This document shows positions 7,050-15,420 of a DNA stretch of 64,000 nucleotides, in pieces. The stretch covers positions 124,001 through 188,000 of the forward strand of contig JAMLHA010000001.1 of NCBI GenBank assembly GCA_023957475.1, given 5' to 3'. The stretch is from Crocinitomicaceae bacterium. GTDB lineage: Bacteria; Bacteroidota; Bacteroidia; Flavobacteriales_D; Crocinitomicaceae. Position 1 is the first letter of the stretch; each line of letters opens with the position of its first letter. The position numbers and the translations under genes were made by a program. The notes beneath the pieces are model-generated. The model saw only the letters and a program-made list of their open reading frames with translations. It was not told where the DNA came from and ran no database searches.

Positions 7050-9107
7050 ATGATTAATAAATTTCTCATAATAATTATGTTAGGTAGCTTTATGGCTAAT
7101 GCTCAAAACAGTTTAACTCCTGAAAAAATGATGGAGTTAAAACGCATCAGTGGTGGAACGGTTTCTCCAGATGGTAACTATTTACTGTATGCACAAACAA
7201 CAATAAGCGTTGAGGAAAATAAAGGTAATGCTGATTTATTTGTGCTGAATTTGAAAACAAAGGCAGTGCAACAATTAACCGATACACCTGTTTCTGAATC
7301 GAGCGCTCAATGGGTCAATGGTAATAAAATTTATTACATGGCAAATGACAACGATGTGCCTACTATTTGGAAAATGAATGTGGATGGCTCCAACAAAACA
7401 AAAGTTTCTGAAAATGGAAAGGAGATAGAAGATTTTAAGGTGTCGGCTGATGAGTCTGTAATTCTGACTTTACAATCGGTTCAAATTCGTAAAAATATCA
7501 ACCAAACGTATGAAGATTTACCAAAAGCAGATGCACGTGTAGAAAATGATTTACTTTACCGTCATTGGTCAACTTGGGATGATTATACTGCCAAACACAT
7601 CTTTTATTTTCCACTAACCAACGGAAAAATAAGCGGAGAAGGTAAAGATTTATTGCAAGGAGAAAATTTTAGTGGCATCGTTCCCCCATTTGGCGATTTA
7701 GGTGGCGTTACTTTTACTCCAGATAACAAATCAGTTATTTACAGTTCAAAAAAGAAGTTGGGTAAAGAATTTGCTTTATCGACAAATAGCGAACTGTATC
7801 AAGTGGAATTATCGACTGGGAAAACTGTTTGTTTAACGTGCAACAATGAATTTAAAGGCTACGAATCGGCTCCTTCTTTTTCGTCAAAAGGCGATATGGC
7901 GTGGTTAGCGATGGAACGTGATGGTTTTGAATCGGATAAAAATAATTTGATTGTTAAAACAACAGCTGGTAAGGTTGTAAACTTGACAGCAAATTACGAC
8001 ATAACAATCAGTGATTATGCTTGGAATGGTGATGGTACTAAACTTTATTTCTTGGTTCCAACAAAAGGAACAGTTCAAGTTTTTGAAGTGGTATTAAAAA
8101 CTGGAGTCATAACACAATTAACAAATGATGTGTGTGATTATACAAGTGTTTCTGTGTTTGGTAACACCATTTATGCAGGTCGTCAATCAATGATTCAGCC
8201 AACAGAATTGTATGCTATTCAAGTAATTGCTGCAAAGAAAGGAGCGCCACATTCTATAGTTACACAATTGACAAATGTTAATGGTGAATTATTGAGTAAA
8301 TTGGATAAACCTACTGTAGAAGAAAAATGGGTAAAAACGACCGATGGAAAAGATATGTTGGTATGGATGATTTTACCACCCAATTTTGATGCTTCGAAGA
8401 AATATCCGGCATTGTTGTATTGTCAAGGTGGTCCACAAAGTGAAGTGAGCCAATTTTTCTCTTATCGATGGAACTTTATGGTAATGGCATCTCAAGGATA
8501 CGTAGTTGTTGCTCCAAATAGAAGAGGTTTGCCTGGATTTGGACAAGAATGGAACGATGCCATTTCAAAAGATTGGGGCGGGCAATCCATTCAGGACTAT
8601 TTATCAGCCATTGATGCTGCTGCCGAATTGCCGTATGTGGATAAAGACCGCTTAGGTTGTGTTGGAGCATCTTATGGTGGCTATTCTGTTTATATGTTGG
8701 CAGGAGTGCACCAAAAACGATTCAAAACTTTTATAGCACACGCTGGGTTGTTTAACTTGGAAAGTTGGTACGGCATGACAGAAGAGCTGTTTTTTGCAAA
8801 ATGGGACATTGGTGGACCTTATTGGGAAGCTGAGAACAAAGAAGCTTTTGTAAAAAATTCACCACACCGATATGTGCAAAATTGGGACACGCCAATCATG
8901 GTCATACATGGAGCGATGGATTTTAGAGTACCCGAATCAGAAGGAATGCAAGCCTATCAAGTGGCACAATTAAAAGGTATCAAAAGTAGGTTTTTACATT
9001 TCCCAACAGAAAACCATTGGATCATGAAGCCTCAAAACGCATTGGTTTGGCACCGTGAGTTTTACAAATGGTTAGCAGAAGATTTACATCCAGAAAAAAC
9101 GAAGTAA
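7050..9107 (+). CDS. secreted S9 family peptidase (prolyl oligopeptidase clan)
   Basis: This 685-residue enzyme has a signal peptide (MINKFLIIIMLGSFMANAQ), an N-terminal beta-propeller built of WD40-like blades (VSPDGNYLLYAQ, FTPDNKSVIYSSKKK) and a C-terminal alpha/beta hydrolase domain. The catalytic triad is visible: Ser541 in GASYGGY, Asp624 in HGAMDFRVP and His656 in TENHW. The architecture fits an acylaminoacyl- or dipeptidyl-peptidase acting on peptides in the periplasm. The next S9 gene begins one base after its stop, so the two are probably coupled and complementary in peptide use. Exact specificity cannot be read from the sequence. Confidence 0.92.
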   Translation: MINKFLIIIMLGSFMANAQNSLTPEKMMELKRISGGTVSPDGNYLLYAQTTISVEENKGNADLFVLNLKTKAVQQLTDTPVSESSAQWVNGNKIYYMANDNDVPTIWKMNVDGSNKTKVSENGKEIEDFKVSADESVILTLQSVQIRKNINQTYEDLPKADARVENDLLYRHWSTWDDYTAKHIFYFPLTNGKISGEGKDLLQGENFSGIVPPFGDLGGVTFTPDNKSVIYSSKKKLGKEFALSTNSELYQVELSTGKTVCLTCNNEFKGYESAPSFSSKGDMAWLAMERDGFESDKNNLIVKTTAGKVVNLTANYDITISDYAWNGDGTKLYFLVPTKGTVQVFEVVLKTGVITQLTNDVCDYTSVSVFGNTIYAGRQSMIQPTELYAIQVIAAKKGAPHSIVTQLTNVNGELLSKLDKPTVEEKWVKTTDGKDMLVWMILPPNFDASKKYPALLYCQGGPQSEVSQFFSYRWNFMVMASQGYVVVAPNRRGLPGFGQEWNDAISKDWGGQSIQDYLSAIDAAAELPYVDKDRLGCVGASYGGYSVYMLAGVHQKRFKTFIAHAGLFNLESWYGMTEELFFAKWDIGGPYWEAENKEAFVKNSPHRYVQNWDTPIMVIHGAMDFRVPESEGMQAYQVAQLKGIKSRFLHFPTENHWIMKPQNALVWHREFYKWLAEDLHPEKTK

Positions 9108-9108
9108 A

Positions 9109-11226
9109 ATGAATAAAATTTTAGTAGCATTATTTATTGGTTTAGCCTATTTTTCTTTTGGTCAAAAGGAATTGACATTGAAAGATGCAGTTATGGAACA
9201 GTACCGCTCCTTTTATCCTGAGCGACCAATACAATTTCAATGGGTTTCAACTCGTCAAGAATATTCTTATTTGAAAGGATATACAACTTTGATGAAGTCC
9301 AGTGTAAAATCAAAATCAGATGAAACATTGATGACCATTCAAGAGGTGAATGAGTTGGCAAACGTAAAATTTAGTTGGTTTTCAGGAATGGAATGGATCA
9401 ATCAAAGTGAGTTTGTAATCAATAATGGCAATCAATTTGTGCGAGTTAATCCTGCTGCAAAAACGGCTTCTGTGTTCAATGAAATTGAAGAAAATGGGGA
9501 AAACGCACTGTTTTCATCGGCTTCATCCAATATTGCCTATACAGTAGCCAATAATGTGTATATCTCACTGGGTAAAGACAATGTGGTAAAAGTGACAAAT
9601 TTTTCGGATAAGAACATTGTTTCTGGACAAACATTTGCCCGTAGTGAATTTGGTATTTCTGGTGGATTATTTTGGTCGCCAAACGGTAAAGTGTTGGCAT
9701 TTTACCAAAAAGATGAATCAGAAGTGCACGACTACCCATTGTTGAACATTAATGAAACTCCTGGTGAGTTGATGTCGATTAAATACCCAATGGCGGGGCA
9801 AAAATCGGAAAAACCAAGAGTTGGAATTTACAACACAACAACCAAAAACACGGTTTATATCTCACCTCGTGGTGCAGCAGATGATTATTTGACAAACCTT
9901 ACGTTTACACCGGATAACAATTTTGTAGTCATTGCCGAAGTCAACAGAGATCAAAATCACCTTTGGATGAATGTGTACGATGCCTTTACGGGTGCATTTA
10001 TTCGCACATTGTTTGAAGAAACAAATGACAAATGGGTAGAACCTGAACATCCAATATTCTTCCCTTCCGAAAAATCGTCTAATTTTGTTTGGATTTCAGA
10101 AAGAAATGGATTTAACAACTTGTATTACTACGATTTTACTGGAAAATTGATCAAACAATTAACCAATAATAAGTTTGTTGCAAAAGATATTTTGACTGCA
10201 AAAAATGGTGTTGTTTATTTCTCGGCAACAGGTGAAAATCCGCTAAACACACTAGTTTATTCGGTTGATTTAAAAGGAAAACAAGCATTATTGACGCAAA
10301 CAGAGGGAACACATGCCTTTGAATTGTCACCAGATGGAGCTGTTTATTACGACGGATATTCCAACCATTCCACTCCATTTAAAGCTGGTATTTATTCTAC
10401 AAAAGGAAAATTGGTAAAAGACATTTTAACAGCCACGAATCCTTTGGCTGATTATAAATTAGGCGTTACCGAAATCGGCACTATAACTGCTAAAGATGGA
10501 TCAAAATTGTACACACGCTTGATTAAGCCTAGTAATTTTGATGCGTCGAAAAAATATCCTGTTTTGGTGTATGTTTATGGAGGACCACATGCACAATTAA
10601 TTACCAATTCATGGTACGATGGTGCTTCTTTATGGATGAATTGGTTGGCAGAACAAGGATATTTAGTTTTTACAGTTGATGGTAGAGGTTCTGCAGAACG
10701 TGGTTTTGCATTTGAATCGCAAATTCACAGCCAATTGGGAACAGTTGAAATAGAAGACCAATTATCAGGTGTGGATTATTTGAAATCATTGAATTATGTT
10801 GATGGAAATCGCATTGCTGTTCATGGTTGGTCGTTTGGTGGATTTATGACAACTTCTTTATTACTACGTCACCCTGGAGTATTTACATGTGGTGTAGCAG
10901 GCGGCCCAGTGACCGATTGGAAGTATTATGAAATCATGTATGGAGAGCGTTACATGGACCGTCCTGAGCAAAACGAAGAAGGTTACAAACAAGCAAGTTT
11001 ACTAACCCATGCAGCCAATTTAAAAGATGATTTGCTACTAATTCATGGAACTGTTGATGATGTAGTGGTGATGCAACACAATTTTGCATTGGTAAAAAAG
11101 TTTGTTGATTTAGGCATTCAAATGGATTTCTTCCCCTATCCGATGCACAAACACAATGTTACAGGTAAGGACAGAGTTCATTTAATGACAAAGGTTTTAA
11201 ACTATGTGATGGAGCACAATAAGTAA
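9109..11226 (+). CDS. secreted dipeptidyl-peptidase IV-like S9 peptidase
   Basis: The 705-residue product has a signal peptide (ILVALFIGLAYFSFGQ), a DPP IV-type N-terminal propeller (ISGGLFWSPNGKVLAFYQKDESEV is a typical stretch) and a C-terminal peptidase domain. The catalytic residues are Ser575 in HGWSFGGF, Asp650 in HGTVDDVV and His682 in YPMHKHN. DPP IV enzymes release Xaa-Pro dipeptides. The ATG lies one base after the upstream S9 gene stop. Both enzymes carry signal peptides and probably feed on oligopeptides in the periplasm. Confidence 0.92.
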   Translation: MNKILVALFIGLAYFSFGQKELTLKDAVMEQYRSFYPERPIQFQWVSTRQEYSYLKGYTTLMKSSVKSKSDETLMTIQEVNELANVKFSWFSGMEWINQSEFVINNGNQFVRVNPAAKTASVFNEIEENGENALFSSASSNIAYTVANNVYISLGKDNVVKVTNFSDKNIVSGQTFARSEFGISGGLFWSPNGKVLAFYQKDESEVHDYPLLNINETPGELMSIKYPMAGQKSEKPRVGIYNTTTKNTVYISPRGAADDYLTNLTFTPDNNFVVIAEVNRDQNHLWMNVYDAFTGAFIRTLFEETNDKWVEPEHPIFFPSEKSSNFVWISERNGFNNLYYYDFTGKLIKQLTNNKFVAKDILTAKNGVVYFSATGENPLNTLVYSVDLKGKQALLTQTEGTHAFELSPDGAVYYDGYSNHSTPFKAGIYSTKGKLVKDILTATNPLADYKLGVTEIGTITAKDGSKLYTRLIKPSNFDASKKYPVLVYVYGGPHAQLITNSWYDGASLWMNWLAEQGYLVFTVDGRGSAERGFAFESQIHSQLGTVEIEDQLSGVDYLKSLNYVDGNRIAVHGWSFGGFMTTSLLLRHPGVFTCGVAGGPVTDWKYYEIMYGERYMDRPEQNEEGYKQASLLTHAANLKDDLLLIHGTVDDVVVMQHNFALVKKFVDLGIQMDFFPYPMHKHNVTGKDRVHLMTKVLNYVMEHNK

Positions 11227-11334
11227 GATAGTTTGACCTATTATTTGTTAAAACAAAAAACAAAATAGCAATAAGTGGTTTATAATTAATAGGTTAAAAT
11301 TTAACTAAAGAATCATCTCTAACTTCCTTAGTGC

Positions 11335-11545
11335 TAATAAATTTGGGTGATTACAAAGGTTTCATCTCGGATTTTATTGGTGTAAAAATCATGTTGTTTC
11401 TACAAAAGTCATGTTCCTACGGGACTAAAAAGCGTTTAATCATAGGAAATCGACATAAAGCTCCATCGGAGCGATACCGTTGTAGAAAAATATTCATCAA
11501 CCACATAAAACACCGTAGGTGTGACGCCTTTGTAAAAATACTAAT
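11335..11545. repeat. palindromic intergenic repeat cluster, copy 1
   Basis: The non-coding stretch holds several ~37-bp units with a small palindromic core: AAGCTCCATCGGAGCGATAC, then ACACCGTAGGTGTGACGCC, each followed by TTTGTA-like sequence, and one unit in inverted orientation (CTACAAAAGTCATGTTCCTA). The same set in altered order occurs at 15015-15224, also starting with TAATAAATTTG. A 115-codon open frame crosses this stretch (11331-11678) but only because the repeat lacks stops. The flanking DNA (11227-11334 and 11546-11640) shows nothing recognisable. Confidence 0.65.
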
Positions 11546-11640
11546 CAGAGAAAGCAACATAGAAGACACGTCATTTACTTTGAATAACAAACAGATTTCA
11601 ATTTTTCAAATGGGTTTGCCAAATTTTTCCCATCATTTTT

Positions 11641-11672
11641 TTTGTTTTTTCAATTTATTTTTTGTAAATTCG
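11641..11672 (+). promoter_or_regulatory. promoter of the truncated VGIGTT gene
   Basis: TTTG (11641-11644) and TAAATTCG (11665-11672) are separated by 20 bp, close to the TTTG/TAnnTTCG consensus. The ATG follows 20 bp downstream at 11693. The promoter appears intact although the gene behind it is a remnant. Confidence 0.5.
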
Positions 11673-11692
11673 TTATAATAAATACTATTCTT

Positions 11693-12010
11693 ATGAAAAC
11701 AAAACACTACTTCCAATCGATTCCAAGCGAATTTTTAGTAAAAACAACCAAAATAGCACTAAGTATTAGTTGCTTTTTTACATTGTTTACCGTATCTGCC
11801 CAAACCAATACTCTTCCACCTACGGGAAACGTTGGTATAGGTACGACAACACCATCATCCCGATTGCAGGTTAACGGAACTGCAAAAATAGATTCCTCTT
11901 TAATTGTTAAGGATTCTTTGGAAACGGATTACAATTTGATGTTCAACAATACTCTAGCTGACGAAAGGGTTGAAAATTTTAATCAAAAATCAAGAATGAT
12001 TCATATATAA
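11693..12010 (+). pseudogene. 5' remnant of a VGIGTT-type secreted surface protein
   Basis: The frame encodes 105 residues: a long signal peptide region (KTTKIALSISCFFTLFTVSAQ), then GNVGIGTTTPSSRLQVNGTA and DSSLIVKDSLETD. This is the standard beginning of Bacteroidota surface proteins that carry a C-terminal S74-like domain and are usually several hundred residues long. Here it stops soon after LMFNNTLADERVENF without that domain. The start is ATG at 11693, preceded by a good promoter. A separate coding fragment at 12034-12099 suggests an internal deletion joined pieces of two genes. Confidence 0.6.
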
Positions 12011-12033
12011 TCTTAAATAAATCTTTTTTATTC

Positions 12034-12099
12034 AGTATTGGGTATGGAATAGATCTAAATTTATTTCGGAAAAATGAAAAAAAACGATATGATTTATAA
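12034..12099 (+). pseudogene. 3' remnant of a possible beta-barrel gene
   Basis: A short open frame without a start reads SIGYGIDLNLFRKNEKKRYD and ends at a TAA. The alternating pattern looks like the last strand of an outer-membrane protein. It lies between the truncated VGIGTT gene and the lipoprotein array. The evidence is weak because of its length. Confidence 0.3.
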
Positions 12100-12109
12100 T
12101 TGAAGTATT

Positions 12110-12823
12110 ATGAAACCACAGAAACACATAAAGTTATTGTTCGCTAGTTTGTTTATAGCGAGTATGTTATTTTCTTGTAAGAAACAGAACAAAGAAGATA
12201 CCATCGTTAATTTTCATTTGTACAACCCAGTTACTAATGAGGGTTTTAGCAATGTTACAGTGAAGATTATAGAACAAAAAGATGTTACACCGCCTTTGAA
12301 ACTAGAGAATAAGTATGAAAAAAAAGTAATTTGGGAAGGTGTTACAGATGTCAATGGAAAGGCATCTTATTCTTTTAAAACTTTTAAAAGTGATAAATAT
12401 ACTTACTGGCAATCTGTAGATGAAAGTTTTATGAATGGCAAAAAAATTATAACACAACCAGATTATGGTTCGATAAGTAAAAACAGTATAAATAAAAAAA
12501 CATACAAAATTGTGGATTATATTAATTATGTATTTGTGATAAAGAATATTAATTGCCTTAATGGAAGTGATCAATGTAGATTTAGACAAAAAAGTATTCC
12601 TTGTCAAGAAGAAAGTTGGAGTGCTTGGTCTCCATTCCCCGTATCAGGTATTTCATCTTATTATGAAGGTTGTTTTGAGTATATCTCTGAAGTTGTTTAT
12701 TCACATCAAAACATTTACGAGGTGGAGTATGAAATAACCAGAAACAATATAACATTTTATTTAAAAGACACTTTATACATTATTGGGAATAATAGCGTAG
12801 ATACTTTGAAATATTTTTACTAA
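12110..12823 (+). CDS. lipoprotein paralogue 1 of a tandem array
   Basis: The product is a 237-residue lipoprotein with a signal peptide ending LFSCKK, so it is probably anchored in an envelope membrane through Cys23. After the lipobox comes a ~90-residue domain (NPVTNEGFSNVTVKIIEQKD, IWEGVTDVNGKASYSFKT) that looks like a carboxypeptidase-regulatory or transthyretin-like beta sandwich. The C-terminal half has NINCLNGSDQCRFR and ends DTLYIIGNNSVDTLKYFY. The stop overlaps the next ATG (TAATG). I do not recognise a functional family. Confidence 0.75.
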   Translation: MKPQKHIKLLFASLFIASMLFSCKKQNKEDTIVNFHLYNPVTNEGFSNVTVKIIEQKDVTPPLKLENKYEKKVIWEGVTDVNGKASYSFKTFKSDKYTYWQSVDESFMNGKKIITQPDYGSISKNSINKKTYKIVDYINYVFVIKNINCLNGSDQCRFRQKSIPCQEESWSAWSPFPVSGISSYYEGCFEYISEVVYSHQNIYEVEYEITRNNITFYLKDTLYIIGNNSVDTLKYFY

Positions 12824-13551
12824 TGAAACCACAGAAACACATAAAGTTATTGTTCGTTAGTTTGTTTATGGCTAGTGCGCTGTTTTCTTGTAAGAAACTG
12901 AACAAAGAAGAAACTACTGTTTATTTTCATTTGCACAATCCTGTAACAAATAAAGGTTATAGCAATGTTACAGTAAGGATTATAGAACAAAAAGATGTTA
13001 CCCCACCATTAAAGTTGCAAAGTAAATATGAAAGTAAAGTAATTTGGGAGGGTAAAACAGATGCGAATGGAAAGGCATCTTGTTCATTTAAGACTTTGAA
13101 AAGTGATAAATATACTTATTGGCATTCGGTAGATGAAAGTTTTATGAATGGCAAAAAAATTATAACTCAACCTGATTATGGTTCATTAATAAAGTCATCT
13201 ACAACTAATTTGAATTATAAATTAGTTGTAGATGATATTAAATATGTAATTTTATATAAAAACATTAATTGCTATGATGAAAACGATAAATGCAGGTTTA
13301 GAAAAAGAAATTTAATAAAACCATGGGAGAGTGAATGGTCAGCGTGGATGCCAAATTCACCAAATTTTCCAAATGGTTATTTTGAAGGTTGTTATGAAAA
13401 TATAAATATTCCTTCAAGTGTTGCTGTATTATGTCAAGATGCTTGGGAAGTAGAATATGAGGTCATTCGAAATGGAGTCACAACAACATTTAAAGACACT
13501 TTATACATTATTGGAAATAATAGTGTAGATACTTTGAAATATTTTTACTAA
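12823..13551 (+). CDS. lipoprotein paralogue 2 of a tandem array
   Basis: This 242-residue paralogue shares the signal peptide and first domain with gene 1 almost word for word (KPQKHIKLLFVSLFMASALF, then SCKK). Its C-terminal half has NINCYDENDKCRFRKRN and a Trp-rich stretch (PWESEWSAWMP), closest to paralogue 4. It begins on the last base of the previous stop and its own stop overlaps the next start in the same way, so the array is probably translated as one coupled unit. Confidence 0.75.
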   Translation: MKPQKHIKLLFVSLFMASALFSCKKLNKEETTVYFHLHNPVTNKGYSNVTVRIIEQKDVTPPLKLQSKYESKVIWEGKTDANGKASCSFKTLKSDKYTYWHSVDESFMNGKKIITQPDYGSLIKSSTTNLNYKLVVDDIKYVILYKNINCYDENDKCRFRKRNLIKPWESEWSAWMPNSPNFPNGYFEGCYENINIPSSVAVLCQDAWEVEYEVIRNGVTTTFKDTLYIIGNNSVDTLKYFY

Positions 13552-14249
13552 TGAAACCACAGAAATACATAAAGTTATTGTTCGTTAGTTTGTTTATGAC
13601 TAGCGTGCTGTTTTCTTGTAAGAAACAAAACAAAGAAGAAACTACTGTTTATTTTCATTTGTACAATCCTGTAACAAATGAAGGCTATAGCAATGTTACA
13701 GTAAGGATTATAGAGCAAAAAGATGTTACCCCACCATTAAAGTTGCAAAGCAAATATGAAAGCAAAATAATTTGGGAAGGAAAAACAGATGCTAACGGAA
13801 AGGCATCTTGTTCATTTAAAACTTTTAAAAGTGATAAATATACTTATTGGCATTCGGTAGATGAAGATGCAATCCAAGTAGGAGGAAATAAAATATTGAC
13901 ACGAGCTGAGTATGGTCCTTTACAAAATGAAAAGATCAATAAAATAGAATATACTTATACCGTTCCAGCTCTATTTATGCTACAATTTAAAAATGTTAAT
14001 TGTTGGGATACAAACGATCGCTTTAAAATAAGATATCGATGGATGTATAATAGTAATCAATTTGGTTGGTCTAATTGGTCACAAGATCAATTTGGATGTT
14101 ATGATAGTGGTGTAAGTGGTAAATGGAATTCATATAACGATTTTTTTATATGTCAATACGAAGTGGAGCGTAATGGTGTATTAAATACGTATATAGATAC
14201 ATTTTATATAAATCCAGACTATGTAGATACACTAAAAATATATTACTAA
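13551..14249 (+). CDS. lipoprotein paralogue 3 of a tandem array, divergent C-terminus
   Basis: The first ~105 residues match paralogues 2 and 4 (lipobox LFSCKK, IIEQKDVTPPLKLQSKYESK). From VDEDAIQVGGNK onward the sequence is clearly different: NVNCWDTNDRFKIRYRW and YNSNQFGWSNWSQDQFGCYD, ending PDYVDTLKIYY. The same general plan (conserved Cys, Trp-rich motif) remains. A conserved front joined to a changed back suggests that the C-terminal half is the variable, ligand-contacting part. Starts and stops overlap by one base on both sides. Confidence 0.75.
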   Translation: MKPQKYIKLLFVSLFMTSVLFSCKKQNKEETTVYFHLYNPVTNEGYSNVTVRIIEQKDVTPPLKLQSKYESKIIWEGKTDANGKASCSFKTFKSDKYTYWHSVDEDAIQVGGNKILTRAEYGPLQNEKINKIEYTYTVPALFMLQFKNVNCWDTNDRFKIRYRWMYNSNQFGWSNWSQDQFGCYDSGVSGKWNSYNDFFICQYEVERNGVLNTYIDTFYINPDYVDTLKIYY

Positions 14250-14974
14250 TGAAACCACTGAAACACATAAAGTTATTGTTCGTTAGTTTGTTTATGGCTA
14301 GCGCGCTGTTTTCTTGTAAGAAACTGAACAAAGAAGAAACAACTGTTTATTTTTCTATTTATAATCCCATCAGTGGTAAAGGAATGTCTGGTGTAAGTGT
14401 CAAAATTATAGAACAAAAAGATGTTACCCCACCATTAAAGTTGCAAAACAAATATGAAAGTAAAATAATTTGGGAGGGTACAACAGACGCTAATGGAAAG
14501 GCATCTTGTTCATTTAAAACTTTTAAAAGTGATAAATATACTTATTGGCATTCGGTAGATGAAAGTTTTATGGATGGCAAAAAAATTATAACTCAACCTG
14601 ATTATGGTCCGGTAAGTAAAAATGCACCCAACACAATGACTTACAAGGTTGTTCGTGATAATATTAATGTTATTGTATGGAGAAAAAACATCAATTGTTA
14701 TGATGAAAATGATAAATGTAAAATCAGAGAAAGAAGTTTGGTAAAGCCATGGAACGCTGAATGGTCTAAATGGATACCACAAAATTCTCCTTTTTATCCA
14801 AATAATTATTATGAAGGATGTGATGAGTATTTATCAAATAATATTGGTCAACTTCCTCAAGATATTATAGAAGTAGAATATGAAGTAACTCGTAATGGAG
14901 TCTCAACAACATTTAAAGACACTTTCTACATTATTGGTAATAATAGTGTAGATACTTTGAAATATTTTTACTAA
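14249..14974 (+). CDS. lipoprotein paralogue 4 of a tandem array
   Basis: This 241-residue lipoprotein starts KPLKHIKLLFVSLFMASALF followed by SCKK. Its first domain differs from the others at one patch (SIYNPISGKGMSGVSVKI in place of HNPVTNKGYSNVTVRI) and then returns to near identity. The C-terminal half resembles paralogue 2 (NINCYDENDKCKIRERS, PWNAEWSKWIP) and ends with the shared NNSVDTLKYFY. The mosaic pattern points to gene conversion among copies. The stop overlaps the ATG of the broken fifth copy. Confidence 0.75.
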   Translation: MKPLKHIKLLFVSLFMASALFSCKKLNKEETTVYFSIYNPISGKGMSGVSVKIIEQKDVTPPLKLQNKYESKIIWEGTTDANGKASCSFKTFKSDKYTYWHSVDESFMDGKKIITQPDYGPVSKNAPNTMTYKVVRDNINVIVWRKNINCYDENDKCKIRERSLVKPWNAEWSKWIPQNSPFYPNNYYEGCDEYLSNNIGQLPQDIIEVEYEVTRNGVSTTFKDTFYIIGNNSVDTLKYFY

Positions 14975-15260
14975 TGAAACCACAGAAACACATAAAGTTA
15001 TTGTTCGTTAGTTTTAATAAATTTGATAAGATTTGAGAGATAACAAAGACCTCATCCCTACGAGATTTTTATTGGTAAGGTTCTTGTTATTTCTACACAA
15101 GTCCTGGGACTGAAAAGCGTTTAATCATAGTAAACCAGCATCAAGCACCGTAGGCGAGACACCTTTGTAGCACAATTAGTACCTATTTACATCAAGCTCC
15201 ATCGGAGCGATACCTTTTTAGAAAATTGTTCGTTCGTTTATGACTAGCTATTGCTGTTTA
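14974..15260 (+). pseudogene. fifth lipoprotein copy, interrupted by a repeat element
   Basis: ATG AAA CCA CAG AAA begins a fifth copy overlapping the previous stop, but the match ends at about 15014 within the signal peptide. From about 15225 it resumes: ATTGTTCGTT again, then CGTTTATGACTAGC and TGCTGTTT, equivalent to the signal peptide codons of paralogue 3. Between them lies the palindromic repeat element (15015-15224). The sequence ATTGTTCGTT is present on both sides, as expected of a duplicated target or of rearrangement at the insertion. The downstream part of the gene has been lost. Confidence 0.75.
15015..15224. repeat. palindromic repeat element, copy 2, inside the fifth lipoprotein copy
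   Basis: This ~210-bp segment starts TAATAAATTTG, like the copy at 11335. It contains units AAGCACCGTAGGCGAGACAC and AAGCTCCATCGGAGCGATAC followed by TTTGTAG or TTTTTAG, and an inverted unit near 15090-15115 (TTTCTACACAAGTCC). It interrupts the fifth lipoprotein signal peptide and is flanked by ATTGTTCGTT at 15000-15009 and 15225-15234. No open frame is supported. Confidence 0.65.
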
Positions 15261-15324
15261 AAAAATTTGAAAATAGATCAGACTAACACTCTCTTGTCGA
15301 ATTAAGTAGAGGTATTTATATAAT

Positions 15325-15358
15325 ATCTACGATAAATGACGTAGATTGCTTTTTTTTT
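15325..15358 (+). terminator. hairpin with T-tract before the adhesin gene
   Basis: ATCTACG (15325-15331) and CGTAGAT (15340-15346) form a perfect 7-bp stem with an 8-nt loop, followed by TGC and nine T residues (15350-15358). It would stop transcription coming from the lipoprotein array and separates it from the adhesin promoter 24 bp further on. Confidence 0.7.
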
Positions 15359-15389
15359 CGTAAAAAAATATTTTTTTTCCATATCTTCG
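15357..15389 (+). promoter_or_regulatory. promoter of the PKD adhesin operon
   Basis: TTCG (15357-15360) and TATCTTCG (15382-15389) are 21 bp apart. The second box fits the TAnnTTCG form of the Bacteroidota -7 element; the first is only a partial -33 match. The expected mRNA start near 15395 leaves a leader of about 26 nt to the ATG at 15421. Confidence 0.5.
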
Positions 15390-15420
15390 CAACCTAATTC
15401 GCTTGGAACATTTTGTCTTT

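Noticed and set aside
11331..11678. 115-codon open frame before the VGIGTT remnant
   Set aside because: It crosses the palindromic repeat cluster, has Cys/Arg-rich low-quality composition and has no upstream promoter or relatives; the openness comes from the repeat.
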